64,000 bases of DNA from CAVONV01 sp963697355 (GTDB lineage: Bacteria > Acidobacteriota > Vicinamibacteria > Marinacidobacterales > DATDRI01): NCBI GenBank assembly GCA_963697355.1, contig CAVONV010000034.1, forward strand, positions 124,001 to 188,000, written 5' to 3'. Every line of letters begins with the position of its first letter. Positions within the stretch are counted from its first letter, which is position 1. The notes beneath the pieces were generated by a model. That model was not told the DNA's origin and did not search any database. It saw only the letters and a program-made list of their open reading frames with translations. This document shows positions 27,304-34,797 of this stretch, piece after piece. The translations under genes and the position numbers were made by a program.

Positions 27304-28403
27304 TCGGTCCGATCCATATCCGAGTCCCCAAAAGTCACGTGCCAGCGAGAGGTGTCCAGGAAGAACGAACGCTTGACGTTATCGCTATGGAGGTGCAAAC
27401 AGAATTGCATGGGACTCTTGATGCGAATATATCCCCTGCGACGAAGTCTCTCCCACCATTGCCTGTGGAACGTGAAGGTCTGTAGGCGAGCGACGCGATG
27501 GTCTCGTCCCCATTTCGACGCCCAATCGATGAGCGCATCGGCAGCGGCACTATCTTCGGGGTGAGCAAAGAGATCCACGACCAGACCGAGGCGGACGCCG
27601 TTCTTGACCGCCTGGCGCAAGACGACGTAACCCACCAGCTCTCCGTCACGAAAGGCCTGGTAGATCTCATAGGACACATAGGGGATCTGGTGGAATTTCC
27701 ACTCCAGGTAACGCGATTTACGCTCGACGACGAAGTCGTAGCCGGGAGAAGCTTTGTGCCACAGTTGGTCGAAGGCACTTCCGAAAGGCTCGTCAAGGCG
27801 GCGTATCCGGATGTAGTCTTCCTGTGATGGTTTTCGTTCCGGATAGCGGATCCACAAGCCGGCCTTCACCAAGGGCGCAATGATGGCCGCCGGGAGAGCT
27901 CCAAACCGTCGCCTCAATAGCGCGCGAACATCGAGTGGCTTGGTGAAACAAGGAACGGGCCCGACATCATGCCATTGGAGTTTCCTGAAGAGCGCGTAAG
28001 ACGACACCGATAGGCCAAGCCCCAATGGAGCCTCAATATGCTGATCCCAGTAATTGAAGAGCTGGGTGCCCACACCTTTTTTTTGGAGGTGTGGATTGAC
28101 CATCACATCCATGCCCCAAGAACCCTGCAAGATGCGGTCTTTGACCTTGAGCCGGACATTCATGGTGGCGTATTGGCCGAGAATCTCACCCCTTTCTTTG
28201 GCAACCCAAATGTCGGGACCCTCAGGTGGACAATGAGGGTTCAGCTCGTACTGCCACTGCCAGCGCTCGCGACTTTCGGCAAGTGCATCGCGGCCAAAAA
28301 CCTCAGCATACATTGCTTCGAGCGCTTCCCGGTCCTCCGGCAGCCTTCGACCAATGACCATGGTCGATTCCGACGCCGCGGGGGGCACTTTGGGGGCAAT
28401 CAT
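27300..28403 (-). CDS. GNAT-family N-acetyltransferase
   Basis: The 367-residue protein contains an N-terminal GNAT domain, IGRRLPEDREALEAMYAEVF through GMDVMVNPHLQKKGVGTQLFNYW; the latter carries the acetyl-CoA loop (KKGVGTQL). The second half, with YLEWKFHQIPYVSYEIYQAF and GLVVDLFAHPEDSAAADALIDWA, looks like a second GNAT-like fold. It is the first gene of the glycan operon and may acylate an amino sugar. A longer frame to 28598 would run into the PspC gene, so ATG at 28403 was chosen; another in-frame ATG is at 28361. Confidence 0.8.
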   Translation of the reverse strand: MIAPKVPPAASESTMVIGRRLPEDREALEAMYAEVFGRDALAESRERWQWQYELNPHCPPEGPDIWVAKERGEILGQYATMNVRLKVKDRILQGSWGMDVMVNPHLQKKGVGTQLFNYWDQHIEAPLGLGLSVSSYALFRKLQWHDVGPVPCFTKPLDVRALLRRRFGALPAAIIAPLVKAGLWIRYPERKPSQEDYIRIRRLDEPFGSAFDQLWHKASPGYDFVVERKSRYLEWKFHQIPYVSYEIYQAFRDGELVGYVVLRQAVKNGVRLGLVVDLFAHPEDSAAADALIDWASKWGRDHRVARLQTFTFHRQWWERLRRRGYIRIKSPMQFCLHLHSDNVKRSFFLDTSRWHVTFGDSDMDRTE

Positions 28404-28446
28404 ACTAAGCGGTTGGAGCTGGCCAGACGGTATCGTTTGGAAGCTC

Positions 28447-28644
28447 TCAATCTCCCTCGGGCATGACGAGCCACAAAACGATATACACCAAAATGCCCGG
28501 GAAAGCGGCCGAGCAAACGGATAGAACGATGTATCCAACCCGCACCACGGTGGGGTCCCAGCCCAGCCATTTGGCGAGACCACCGCAAACACCGGCAATC
28601 ATACGGTCCGTTCGAGAGCGAACAAGGGCTTTATTCTGTGTCAT
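28447..28644 (-). CDS. PspC domain protein
   Basis: The 65-residue protein is almost entirely a PspC domain: RSRTDRMIAGVCGGLAKWLGWDPTVVRVGYIVLSV, then a second hydrophobic helix. It is an inner-membrane protein related to the phage-shock regulator PspC. No pspA or pspF is nearby. GGAGG lies six bases before the ATG. Confidence 0.9.
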   Translation of the reverse strand: MTQNKALVRSRTDRMIAGVCGGLAKWLGWDPTVVRVGYIVLSVCSAAFPGILVYIVLWLVMPEGD

Positions 28645-28737
28645 TTCGCCTCCAGACGGAAGGATTGTGCCGCATTCTCCGAAGCGAATTCAAGGCCTTG
28701 CCTGAGCACCGCCGTTGCTGATATCCTCAACAACGTC

Positions 28738-29016
28738 ATGGGTTGTTTGATCGGCTGTTTGGCTCTCGTCACGCCTCGCATTGCACTCGCGCTGATCTTC
28801 GTCTTCAGCACCTATCTCGGCCGTGCCTACGACACGGCGCTCTGGCCGGTTCTTGGCTTTCTATTCATGCCTTTGACCACCATCGCCTACGCGTGGGCCG
28901 TCAACACGAACGGTACCGTCACCGGAGTTTATCTTGCCGTGGTGGTGATTGCCGTCTTACTCGATCTGGGATTGGTCGGAGGAAGTGGAGCTTCCGCCCG
29001 GCGGCGCCGCGACTAG
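28738..29016 (+). CDS. Small membrane protein of unknown function
   Basis: The 92-residue protein has three hydrophobic helices (about 3-24, 34-55 and 59-80) and a basic tail ending in ARRRRD. No family was recognised with certainty, though its layout is typical of small conserved actinobacterial or acidobacterial membrane proteins. No good ribosome binding site is visible before the ATG. It ends tail-to-tail with the rhomboid gene, overlapping by four bases. Confidence 0.65.
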   Translation: MGCLIGCLALVTPRIALALIFVFSTYLGRAYDTALWPVLGFLFMPLTTIAYAWAVNTNGTVTGVYLAVVVIAVLLDLGLVGGSGASARRRRD

Positions 29017-29870
29017 GCTGGTCCCGTCAGTAAGGGCAGACCGTAGATTACCGAAGCCACGATCGATAGCGCGGAAAGCAGCAGACAAACGAGAGCCGCC
29101 ACGAGGTGATCGCCTCGTTCCGGCTTCATCGGATCCAACCACATGGCCACCACGTATCCTCCCAGGAATCCTCCGCCATGGGCGTAGTTATCCACCCCTG
29201 GAAAAACCAGGCCGAAGATGAAAAGGATCACGGCATAGCTCCAAGCCTGACGTCCTAGCGCGCCGCTGGCACCCCTTTTGCCGGAATAAACGAGCGCCCC
29301 CAAAAGCCCAAAAATCGGTGCTGACGCGCCGACCGTCATGCTGGCGCCCTGAAGTAGCCCCGGAAGCGGCAAGTACCCGGTGACGCTGCTCAAAGCGAAA
29401 CCTGCAATGCAGGAGATCGTGTAGATAATCACCATGCGTCCTGCACCGTAGATCTCGGCGGTTACGGGAGCGAGGTTCCTCACCCACATCATGTTGAAGG
29501 CGATGTGAAGCAGCCCGCCATGGAGCCATCCGGCGCTCAAGACCGTCCACCAACGGTCGTAGGCGAAAACGGGAATAGCCCCGCTAGCCCCGAACAAAAA
29601 CAAGCCCCTCGTGCTGGGTGATAGAAAGGAAAGCATTCCGCCCATCCGTATGGCCGAGGGGTCGATGGCGAGTGTTGCCAGATAGAGGCCAACGCAGCCC
29701 ACGAGCAAGAGCTTGACGAAGCCTAAATCGTGTCCGAGCTTGCGGATCGTGCCTGCATAACCCCAAAGGGCGGGATTCCATCGACCACAGTTGTAGCAGC
29801 GCTCGTCATTGACACCGACCAATTGTCCGCAAGAGACACAGAGGACCGACCCTTCAGTCTGACGCAACAT
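29013..29870 (-). CDS. Rhomboid-family intramembrane serine protease
   Basis: The 285-residue protein begins with a zinc ribbon (C11, C14, C25, C28), followed by six to seven hydrophobic helices. The catalytic dyad is S183 in VGASAPIFGLLGA and H231 in NYAHGGGFLGGY. HGGLLHIAFNMMW at 117-129 provides the oxyanion histidine and asparagine. It should cleave transmembrane substrates in the inner membrane. The ribbon may bind a partner protein. It is divergent from the MutT gene. Confidence 0.92.
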   Translation of the reverse strand: MLRQTEGSVLCVSCGQLVGVNDERCYNCGRWNPALWGYAGTIRKLGHDLGFVKLLLVGCVGLYLATLAIDPSAIRMGGMLSFLSPSTRGLFLFGASGAIPVFAYDRWWTVLSAGWLHGGLLHIAFNMMWVRNLAPVTAEIYGAGRMVIIYTISCIAGFALSSVTGYLPLPGLLQGASMTVGASAPIFGLLGALVYSGKRGASGALGRQAWSYAVILFIFGLVFPGVDNYAHGGGFLGGYVVAMWLDPMKPERGDHLVAALVCLLLSALSIVASVIYGLPLLTGPA

Positions 29871-29945
29871 GGCGCACTATTATGTTACGAAGCTCGATGG
29901 GATCCAAAATGGAAATCGTTTCTTGTCTGGTATGATTTGATCCCA

Positions 29946-30341
29946 GTGGATTCGAACCTTCCGATCATCGTCACCGCGGGCGTATTGATCCGTGACGGTA
30001 ACGTCCTCGTCGCAAGACGCAACGAGGGCTCCCACCTTGAAGGACTCTGGGAGTTTCCAGGTGGCAAACTGGAGTCGAATGAATCGCCCGAGGATTGTCT
30101 AGCTCGCGAATTTCGTGAAGAGCTTGGTGTCGAGATTGAGGTAGGAACGATTTTGGAGGTCGTCTATCACCGCTACCCCGAGAAGAACGTTCTGCTTCTT
30201 TTCTATTCTTGCAAGCTCTTGGGTGGCGATCCCGATCCTCTCGATGTTGCAGAGCTGGCTTGGATTCCCAAAGCCGATCTGCTCGAGCTCGACTGGGTCC
30301 CCGCGGACAGATCTTTTGTAAGACGTTTGTCTGAGAAGTAG
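29946..30341 (+). CDS. MutT-like Nudix hydrolase
   Basis: About 131 residues, the usual MutT size. The Nudix box is complete, from GGKLESNESPED to REFREELGV, with the REFREE glutamates that bind magnesium. It probably sanitises 8-oxo-dGTP or a related nucleotide. The frame is open much further upstream, but that region overlaps the rhomboid gene. The GTG at 29946 (or TTG at 29937) begins the conserved beta strand PIIVTAGVLI. There is no ribosome binding site; an extended -10 (TGGTATGAT, ending at 29936) would give an almost leaderless transcript. Confidence 0.85.
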   Translation: MDSNLPIIVTAGVLIRDGNVLVARRNEGSHLEGLWEFPGGKLESNESPEDCLAREFREELGVEIEVGTILEVVYHRYPEKNVLLLFYSCKLLGGDPDPLDVAELAWIPKADLLELDWVPADRSFVRRLSEK

Positions 30342-30350
30342 ATTGGCTAG

Positions 30351-30374
30351 TACTCAAGCACCCAAGTACTCAGA
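30351..30374. repeat. Octamer repeat (CTTGAGTA family)
   Basis: Three degenerate 8-bp units (TACTCAAG, CACCCAAG, TACTCAGA) lie nine bases after the MutT stop. Read on the other strand they contain ACTTGG and CTTGAG, related to the octamers at 34756 and 39002. Confidence 0.55.
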
Positions 30375-30463
30375 ATCGAGCCACACCACTCCAGACAAGA
30401 CCGTTGGCAACCAGGCGCGTTAGTTCCTGGTGCGACGGCCACCGAGTACGCACAGGAGCTTTC

Positions 30464-30491
30464 ACTTTCTCCTTTCTCCTTCCTACTTCCT
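30464..30491. repeat. Pyrimidine heptamer repeat (CCTTTCT units)
   Basis: Four 7-bp units, ACTTTCT, CCTTTCT, CCTTCCT and ACTTCCT, lie in the 253-base MutT-alr spacer. They share period and composition with 9248-9274. No gene is visible in this spacer. Confidence 0.7.
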
Positions 30492-30554
30492 CCCCGCCTA
30501 CGCAGCTTGAGATCGCAGCGAAGCTTCAGCGGGTTCGCGCGGGTCCGCCGACTT

Positions 30555-30582
30555 GTCCGCGGTAGTCTTAACGAACGCGGAC
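30555..30582. other. Stem-loop between MutT and alr, possible bidirectional terminator
   Basis: GTCCGCG (30555-30561) pairs with CGCGGAC (30576-30582) around a 14-base loop. On the plus strand it is followed by TTTCTCCTTT, a weak U-rich tract. It begins 13 bases past the alr stop codon. Confidence 0.45.
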
Positions 30583-30594
30583 TTTCTCCTTTAT

Positions 30595-31731
30595 CTAGAC
30601 CAACACTCTCGGAATACTTGGGTGTATCCGCGAAAGTGTCTCGTAAGGAATAGTTCCCGTCTTCTCTGCGATCTCCGCGGCAGACACTTCGGCCTCACCT
30701 TGCCGGCCGAGTAAGACGACCTCGTCGCCCTCCTCTGCACCGACCTCCGTGACATCGAACATCGTCATGTTCATCGCTACGCGTCCTACCACCGAAACCG
30801 GCTGACCCCGAACCAAGGCGCGTCCGGCGCTCGAGAGCTTTCGATCGTATCCCTCGTAGTAACCCAGCGGCACCACCGCCAGTCGCATCGTTCGCGTGGC
30901 TTGATAAGTCAACCCGTAGCCTACATATTCACCCGCCGTGACGTTTTTGATCTGGGCGATCCGTGATTTCCACGTGAGTGCTGGCGTCAATACGATCTCA
31001 CGTCCTCGTTCTCGAGCAGCAATCCGGGTCTCCCGGGAGGGCCAAATACCGTACGCTCCAATCCCTACTCGTACCAATGAAAAGTGGGTCTCGGGGTACA
31101 GAAGTACCCCCGCCGAAGCGGCCGTGTGAACGAGATCCGGCTGCAAACCTAGCGGTTCCATGATCTCGAGAGCATCGCGGAATCTCTTCAGCTGCCGCTC
31201 TGCGAACGACGGATCCAAGGTATCTTCGATGTTGGCAAAATGCGTGTAGGCCCCCTCGACCTCGACGCCGGGGGTGTTTTGAAGCTCCTCCGAGAACATG
31301 GCGAGGTCGAACCAAGGCACACCGAGTCGATGGGTACCGGTCTCGATTTTAAGATGCACGAGAGCATTCTTCCCGGCATCGCGGGCGGCCCGGCCGAGCT
31401 CGCGGACGACGTCCCGCCTGAAAACAACTTGACGGAAGCCGTGCTTCACGACGGTGGTCAAGCGCCCGAGGGGGGTAAACCCCATAATGAGGATGGGCTT
31501 CCCCAAGCTCAACCGCTCCAGCCCGAGTGCTTCCTCGAGCGAGTTCACGCCCAGCCAATCGGCATGTGCTGCCATGACCGGAGCCGCCACTCCTAATCCG
31601 TGACCGTAGGCGTTCGACTTCACCACGACCAGGAGCCGGCAGTCCGGGCTCAGCACGGAGCGAAACGCCGCCAGGTTCGAGACCAATGCGTCTGCCTCGA
31701 TCTCAATCCAAGAGGTGTAGTCAGCGGTCAT
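30595..31731 (-). CDS. alr: Alanine racemase
   Basis: The 378-residue PLP enzyme converts L- to D-alanine for peptidoglycan. The cofactor lysine is K38 in VVVKSNAYGHG and the opposite catalytic base is Y272 in VGYGLTYQATR. HFANIED near 164-170 and LGYYEGYDR are also conserved. Length is normal for the family. The ribosome binding site is poor. A 77-bp repeat starts immediately before the ATG. Confidence 0.95.
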   Translation of the reverse strand: MTADYTSWIEIEADALVSNLAAFRSVLSPDCRLLVVVKSNAYGHGLGVAAPVMAAHADWLGVNSLEEALGLERLSLGKPILIMGFTPLGRLTTVVKHGFRQVVFRRDVVRELGRAARDAGKNALVHLKIETGTHRLGVPWFDLAMFSEELQNTPGVEVEGAYTHFANIEDTLDPSFAERQLKRFRDALEIMEPLGLQPDLVHTAASAGVLLYPETHFSLVRVGIGAYGIWPSRETRIAARERGREIVLTPALTWKSRIAQIKNVTAGEYVGYGLTYQATRTMRLAVVPLGYYEGYDRKLSSAGRALVRGQPVSVVGRVAMNMTMFDVTEVGAEEGDEVVLLGRQGEAEVSAAEIAEKTGTIPYETLSRIHPSIPRVLV

Positions 31732-31808
31732 TTCTTAGATGTCGCTCGGCTCTTCGCCTCGCTCCGGCACTCGCTCCTCGCTCGCGCCCTTTACGGCCAG
31801 ATTCCCTT
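31732..31808. repeat. 77-bp direct repeat, copy 1
   Basis: This copy abuts the alr start codon. It differs from copy 2 at a single base. The sequence is CTCG-rich (contains GCTCGGCTCTTCGCCTCGC) and ends in GGCCAGATTCCCTT. Confidence 0.9.
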
Positions 31809-31842
31809 GGCGGATGACTCCTCACGCCAATTCCTCCTGGCC

Positions 31843-31862
31843 GACGGCCCTGACGGGCCGTC
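31843..31862. other. Strong stem-loop between the 77-bp repeats
   Basis: GACGGCCC and GGGCCGTC form an 8-bp GC stem around TGAC, located in the 76-base segment between the two direct repeats. No T-tract follows. Confidence 0.6.
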
Positions 31863-31884
31863 CTCTCCCGCTATGCGCTCGAGC

Positions 31885-31961
31885 TTCTTAGTTGTCGCTC
31901 GGCTCTTCGCCTCGCTCCGGCACTCGCTCCTCGCTCGCGCCCTTTACGGCCAGATTCCCTT
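31885..31961. repeat. 77-bp direct repeat, copy 2
   Basis: The second copy lies 153 bases after the first and ends 12 bases before the M14 gene's stop codon. It could be the 3' end of an intergenic repeat element or the product of a recent tandem duplication. Confidence 0.9.
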
Positions 31962-31973
31962 CGCCGCAGAATC

Positions 31974-34727
31974 CTATGGTCTCGATGTGGTCTCCGTTGC
32001 TTTGGCCTTTTTCTCTTCCACGGCACCCACATGGAGATCGTTGTAGTTCATGAGTGCATTGAACACGTATGCGTAGAGGTTGTGCGTCGTATCTCGCCAA
32101 AAAGGATTGAACGTAAACAAAATGATATGCCCCTTGCCCAACGGCATATCTACGATGGCGGCTTTTCCTTTGAGTTCCTTTTCGTTCGCCACCATGCCGC
32201 TCACGCAGATTTCCCCTTCTTCTGCGTATCGCGCTACCACGTGCTTCTCGAGCTTTTCGGGAATATCAAGGAGCGGGCCGGCGTGGCGGCGAAGAATGAC
32301 GACTTCCTTGTCGTAGCCATAGGCGATGGGGTGTCTTTCGTTCACGATCTCGCTTTTGATCAGTGACCCGGGATTGTGAAAAGCCTTGCTTGGCTCGAAG
32401 TAGCCGATGCCCCTCACCAATCCATAGTCCAATGCTATCCGAACCGGATTCTGAAGAGCCAGAAGCACGCCTCCCGCCTTCACGAACTCCTCGAGGTGGA
32501 GAACGCCTTCGATGCCCATACCGCCTGTGATGTCGTTGCTCGAGTCCGGTGTGCCCAAATGCTTGAACTCGTCACTTTTGACAAAAGCCAGGGGGCCCCA
32601 CTTTTCAGGGTCGAGTCCGTTGACGATATCCGCGCCCTTACTCCCGCGGGCGTTGCTCAGAAGGATGACGTCGAAACGGTCCGCGAGATTTCCTTCCTTC
32701 AAGTCGTCCTTGTCGACGTAAGCGTACGGAATCTTCAGCTCGTCGAAGGCAAACCTCACCCACCCATCGTCCTGGGTGCTGTTCCAGGTATGGAAGATGG
32801 CGACACGGGGAACCTCGACCTCATGTGTTGGAACATCGGGAGGGTTGGCGGCGCTCACGACCTCGATGCCTAGATCGGAGGCGACCGATGACACCGCGTC
32901 GTGCAAGCTCGAAGGAGCGCCGGCCACAGGGAAAATCAGAGACCCGGAGTCGAAGCTTTTTCCGTCCATCTCGAAAGAAGTTTCCGACGCAAGAGCTTTG
33001 AAGTCTTGGAGTCGCACGCGCGCCGTCATCAGACGGTTGATGGTTCCGTTGTTGATGACATAAGCCCCCGTGGCCTTACCATCGACCCCTCCTTTGGGCT
33101 TCACCGCTTCCGCAAGCGCGATCACGGGCAGGTCGAAAACGGCTTCGTCTTCAACGGCCACCGTCTCCACGCCCATATTGAGGCCCAACGTCCAACCCAC
33201 GTCATCGTAAGGGCGCTGAGCACCCTCGGGGTACTTCTGAATTCCCAGCAAGAGACATGCGAGGTTGCGGTAGGGCTGATCCATTCGGACGAGGTAAGAG
33301 CCGGCGGGATACTCGGTCTCCTCGACTTTCAAAACCTCTTGTGTTTTGTGAAGCTCGATCCCATGCCTCATCAAGACATCAAGAAGAAACGCCGTATCCA
33401 GCGGATCTTTCTGTTTCTCCGGAATGACGTAGGCATAGGGCGGCTCGGTCTTACCTTTCTGATACGAGTCGTGGCCTCTGATCCAGAAGTTTTTGAGGAA
33501 GAAATCTCTCTTGGACGCCACCAGATGCATCGCCAAAAGGTCGGCCGTGATCTGGTAGTTCAAGTTGTTCCGAAGGGACCAGGAGACCTTCTTGTAGGGA
33601 GGCACGGGGCGGTACCAGTCCTTTTTGAGTTGATTATCGCGAGTGATCTCCCGCTCCAGGGTATTGGCAACGGCGTTTCCAAACGTCTCGTAGAAATGAA
33701 ACGTCGCGTTGTGATTGGGCGCGATGGAGGCCATGAAGTTGGGACTCCACGACGTGTTGCCAAAGTCATGGGTGTGAACACCGGGCATGCCGTAAGCGTT
33801 CATCTGCGTCATTTCCCACCAGGCGATGAGGTTCCTCTCCGCATCCATGGTGCCATGAAAGCTGGATGGACCGTTCCCCGACGAGAAGAACAGGAAAGGC
33901 ACGGACTCGTGATTGTCCTGGACAACGACGGGATGCCAGTCGAAGAAGACATCCGCGATGTTTTGCATCTCCGGCTGAGACATCGTGATCATGTCGCGGT
34001 TGTTGTCATGGTAGGTATACTTCCCCCAATAAGGGACCCGAGTGATCTGATCGTACTCCGTGACATCTTTGTTGTACTTGTAGTACCAGTCCGTGTGCTT
34101 GTCGTGCCCATCCGGTTCGATGGAAGGTGAGATCAAAACAATCATGTTGTCACGGATCGTTTTGACGGTTGGGTGATCGTCGACCGCAAGTCGATAGGCC
34201 AACTCCATGGCCGCCTCCGCTGAGCCACTTTCCGGCGAATGCAAGTTCGAGGTCAGCCAGTAGACGGGCTTCACTCGTGAGACAATGTCGTCCGCCTCCT
34301 CGCTCGTGGTTACGACGCGAGGATCAGCGAGCTTGGCCATGAGACCTTTGTACTCATTCAGCTTAGCCATATTCTCGTCGCTCGTGAGGAGCACGAGGAC
34401 CATGGGCCGACCTTCCCCCGACTTCCCCATGGGAATAACTCGAACGCGCGGTGAAGCTTTGTCCAGCGCGTCCATGTACTCGAGCATGGTGTCGTAGTAG
34501 GTGAGCTTTCCGGAGGCCCCGGCGATGTATCCCAAAACATCTTTGGGGGTCGGAACACCATCAGCTTTGGGCAAATAGCTAACGAGGGGACTCAGAAACT
34601 CGGGCTTTGTCGTGGCTTCTTTGATGAGGCGAGTGTATTCTTCATCATGGTCTTGTGTAGCAAACAAGGGTTGCGCTACCAGAGTCGTGAGGGCAATCAA
34701 CAGCAGCATTCGCAAGGATAACTCCAT
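31974..34727 (-). CDS. Secreted M14 zinc carboxypeptidase with C-terminal GATase-like domain
   Basis: The 917-residue precursor has a signal peptide (about 1-24, ending near FATQ). The peptidase M14 domain follows; zinc ligands are H163 and E166 in NLHSPESGSAE, and WHPVVVQDNHES about 105 residues later supplies the third histidine. Residues from about 620 form an alpha/beta domain (VAIFHTWNSTQDDGWVRFAFDEL, VILLSNARGSKGADIV) like class I amidotransferase-type folds. It probably degrades peptides outside the cytoplasm. It is a tandem paralogue of the gene at 34798-37575. Confidence 0.88.
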   Translation of the reverse strand: MELSLRMLLLIALTTLVAQPLFATQDHDEEYTRLIKEATTKPEFLSPLVSYLPKADGVPTPKDVLGYIAGASGKLTYYDTMLEYMDALDKASPRVRVIPMGKSGEGRPMVLVLLTSDENMAKLNEYKGLMAKLADPRVVTTSEEADDIVSRVKPVYWLTSNLHSPESGSAEAAMELAYRLAVDDHPTVKTIRDNMIVLISPSIEPDGHDKHTDWYYKYNKDVTEYDQITRVPYWGKYTYHDNNRDMITMSQPEMQNIADVFFDWHPVVVQDNHESVPFLFFSSGNGPSSFHGTMDAERNLIAWWEMTQMNAYGMPGVHTHDFGNTSWSPNFMASIAPNHNATFHFYETFGNAVANTLEREITRDNQLKKDWYRPVPPYKKVSWSLRNNLNYQITADLLAMHLVASKRDFFLKNFWIRGHDSYQKGKTEPPYAYVIPEKQKDPLDTAFLLDVLMRHGIELHKTQEVLKVEETEYPAGSYLVRMDQPYRNLACLLLGIQKYPEGAQRPYDDVGWTLGLNMGVETVAVEDEAVFDLPVIALAEAVKPKGGVDGKATGAYVINNGTINRLMTARVRLQDFKALASETSFEMDGKSFDSGSLIFPVAGAPSSLHDAVSSVASDLGIEVVSAANPPDVPTHEVEVPRVAIFHTWNSTQDDGWVRFAFDELKIPYAYVDKDDLKEGNLADRFDVILLSNARGSKGADIVNGLDPEKWGPLAFVKSDEFKHLGTPDSSNDITGGMGIEGVLHLEEFVKAGGVLLALQNPVRIALDYGLVRGIGYFEPSKAFHNPGSLIKSEIVNERHPIAYGYDKEVVILRRHAGPLLDIPEKLEKHVVARYAEEGEICVSGMVANEKELKGKAAIVDMPLGKGHIILFTFNPFWRDTTHNLYAYVFNALMNYNDLHVGAVEEKKAKATETTSRP

Positions 34728-34755
34728 CCCCTACCTCCCATGTGAATACGTCTTC

Positions 34756-34795
34756 ATTCCTGATTTCTTGAGTTCTTGAATTCCTGAATTCTTGC
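34756..34795. repeat. Octamer tandem repeat (ATTCTTGA family)
   Basis: Five 8-bp units of consensus ATTCTTGA fill most of the 70-base gap between the two M14 genes. Each unit differs from consensus at no more than two or three positions. The same unit, inverted, occurs at 39002-39033. Confidence 0.8.
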
Positions 34796-34797
34796 TC

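Noticed and set aside
28404..28598. An N-terminal extension of the GNAT protein
   Set aside because: It overlaps the well-supported PspC gene in another frame.
30419..30445. GTTAGTTCCTG shared with 2406-2416 next to heptamer arrays, considered as an attC-like or mobile element core
   Set aside because: The shared word is too short, the integron core consensus is not matched, and no integrase is present.
32901..34130. A 409-codon plus-strand open frame opposite the first M14 gene
   Set aside because: It is antisense to a clearly conserved peptidase, has no recognisable domain and a skewed composition typical of shadow frames.
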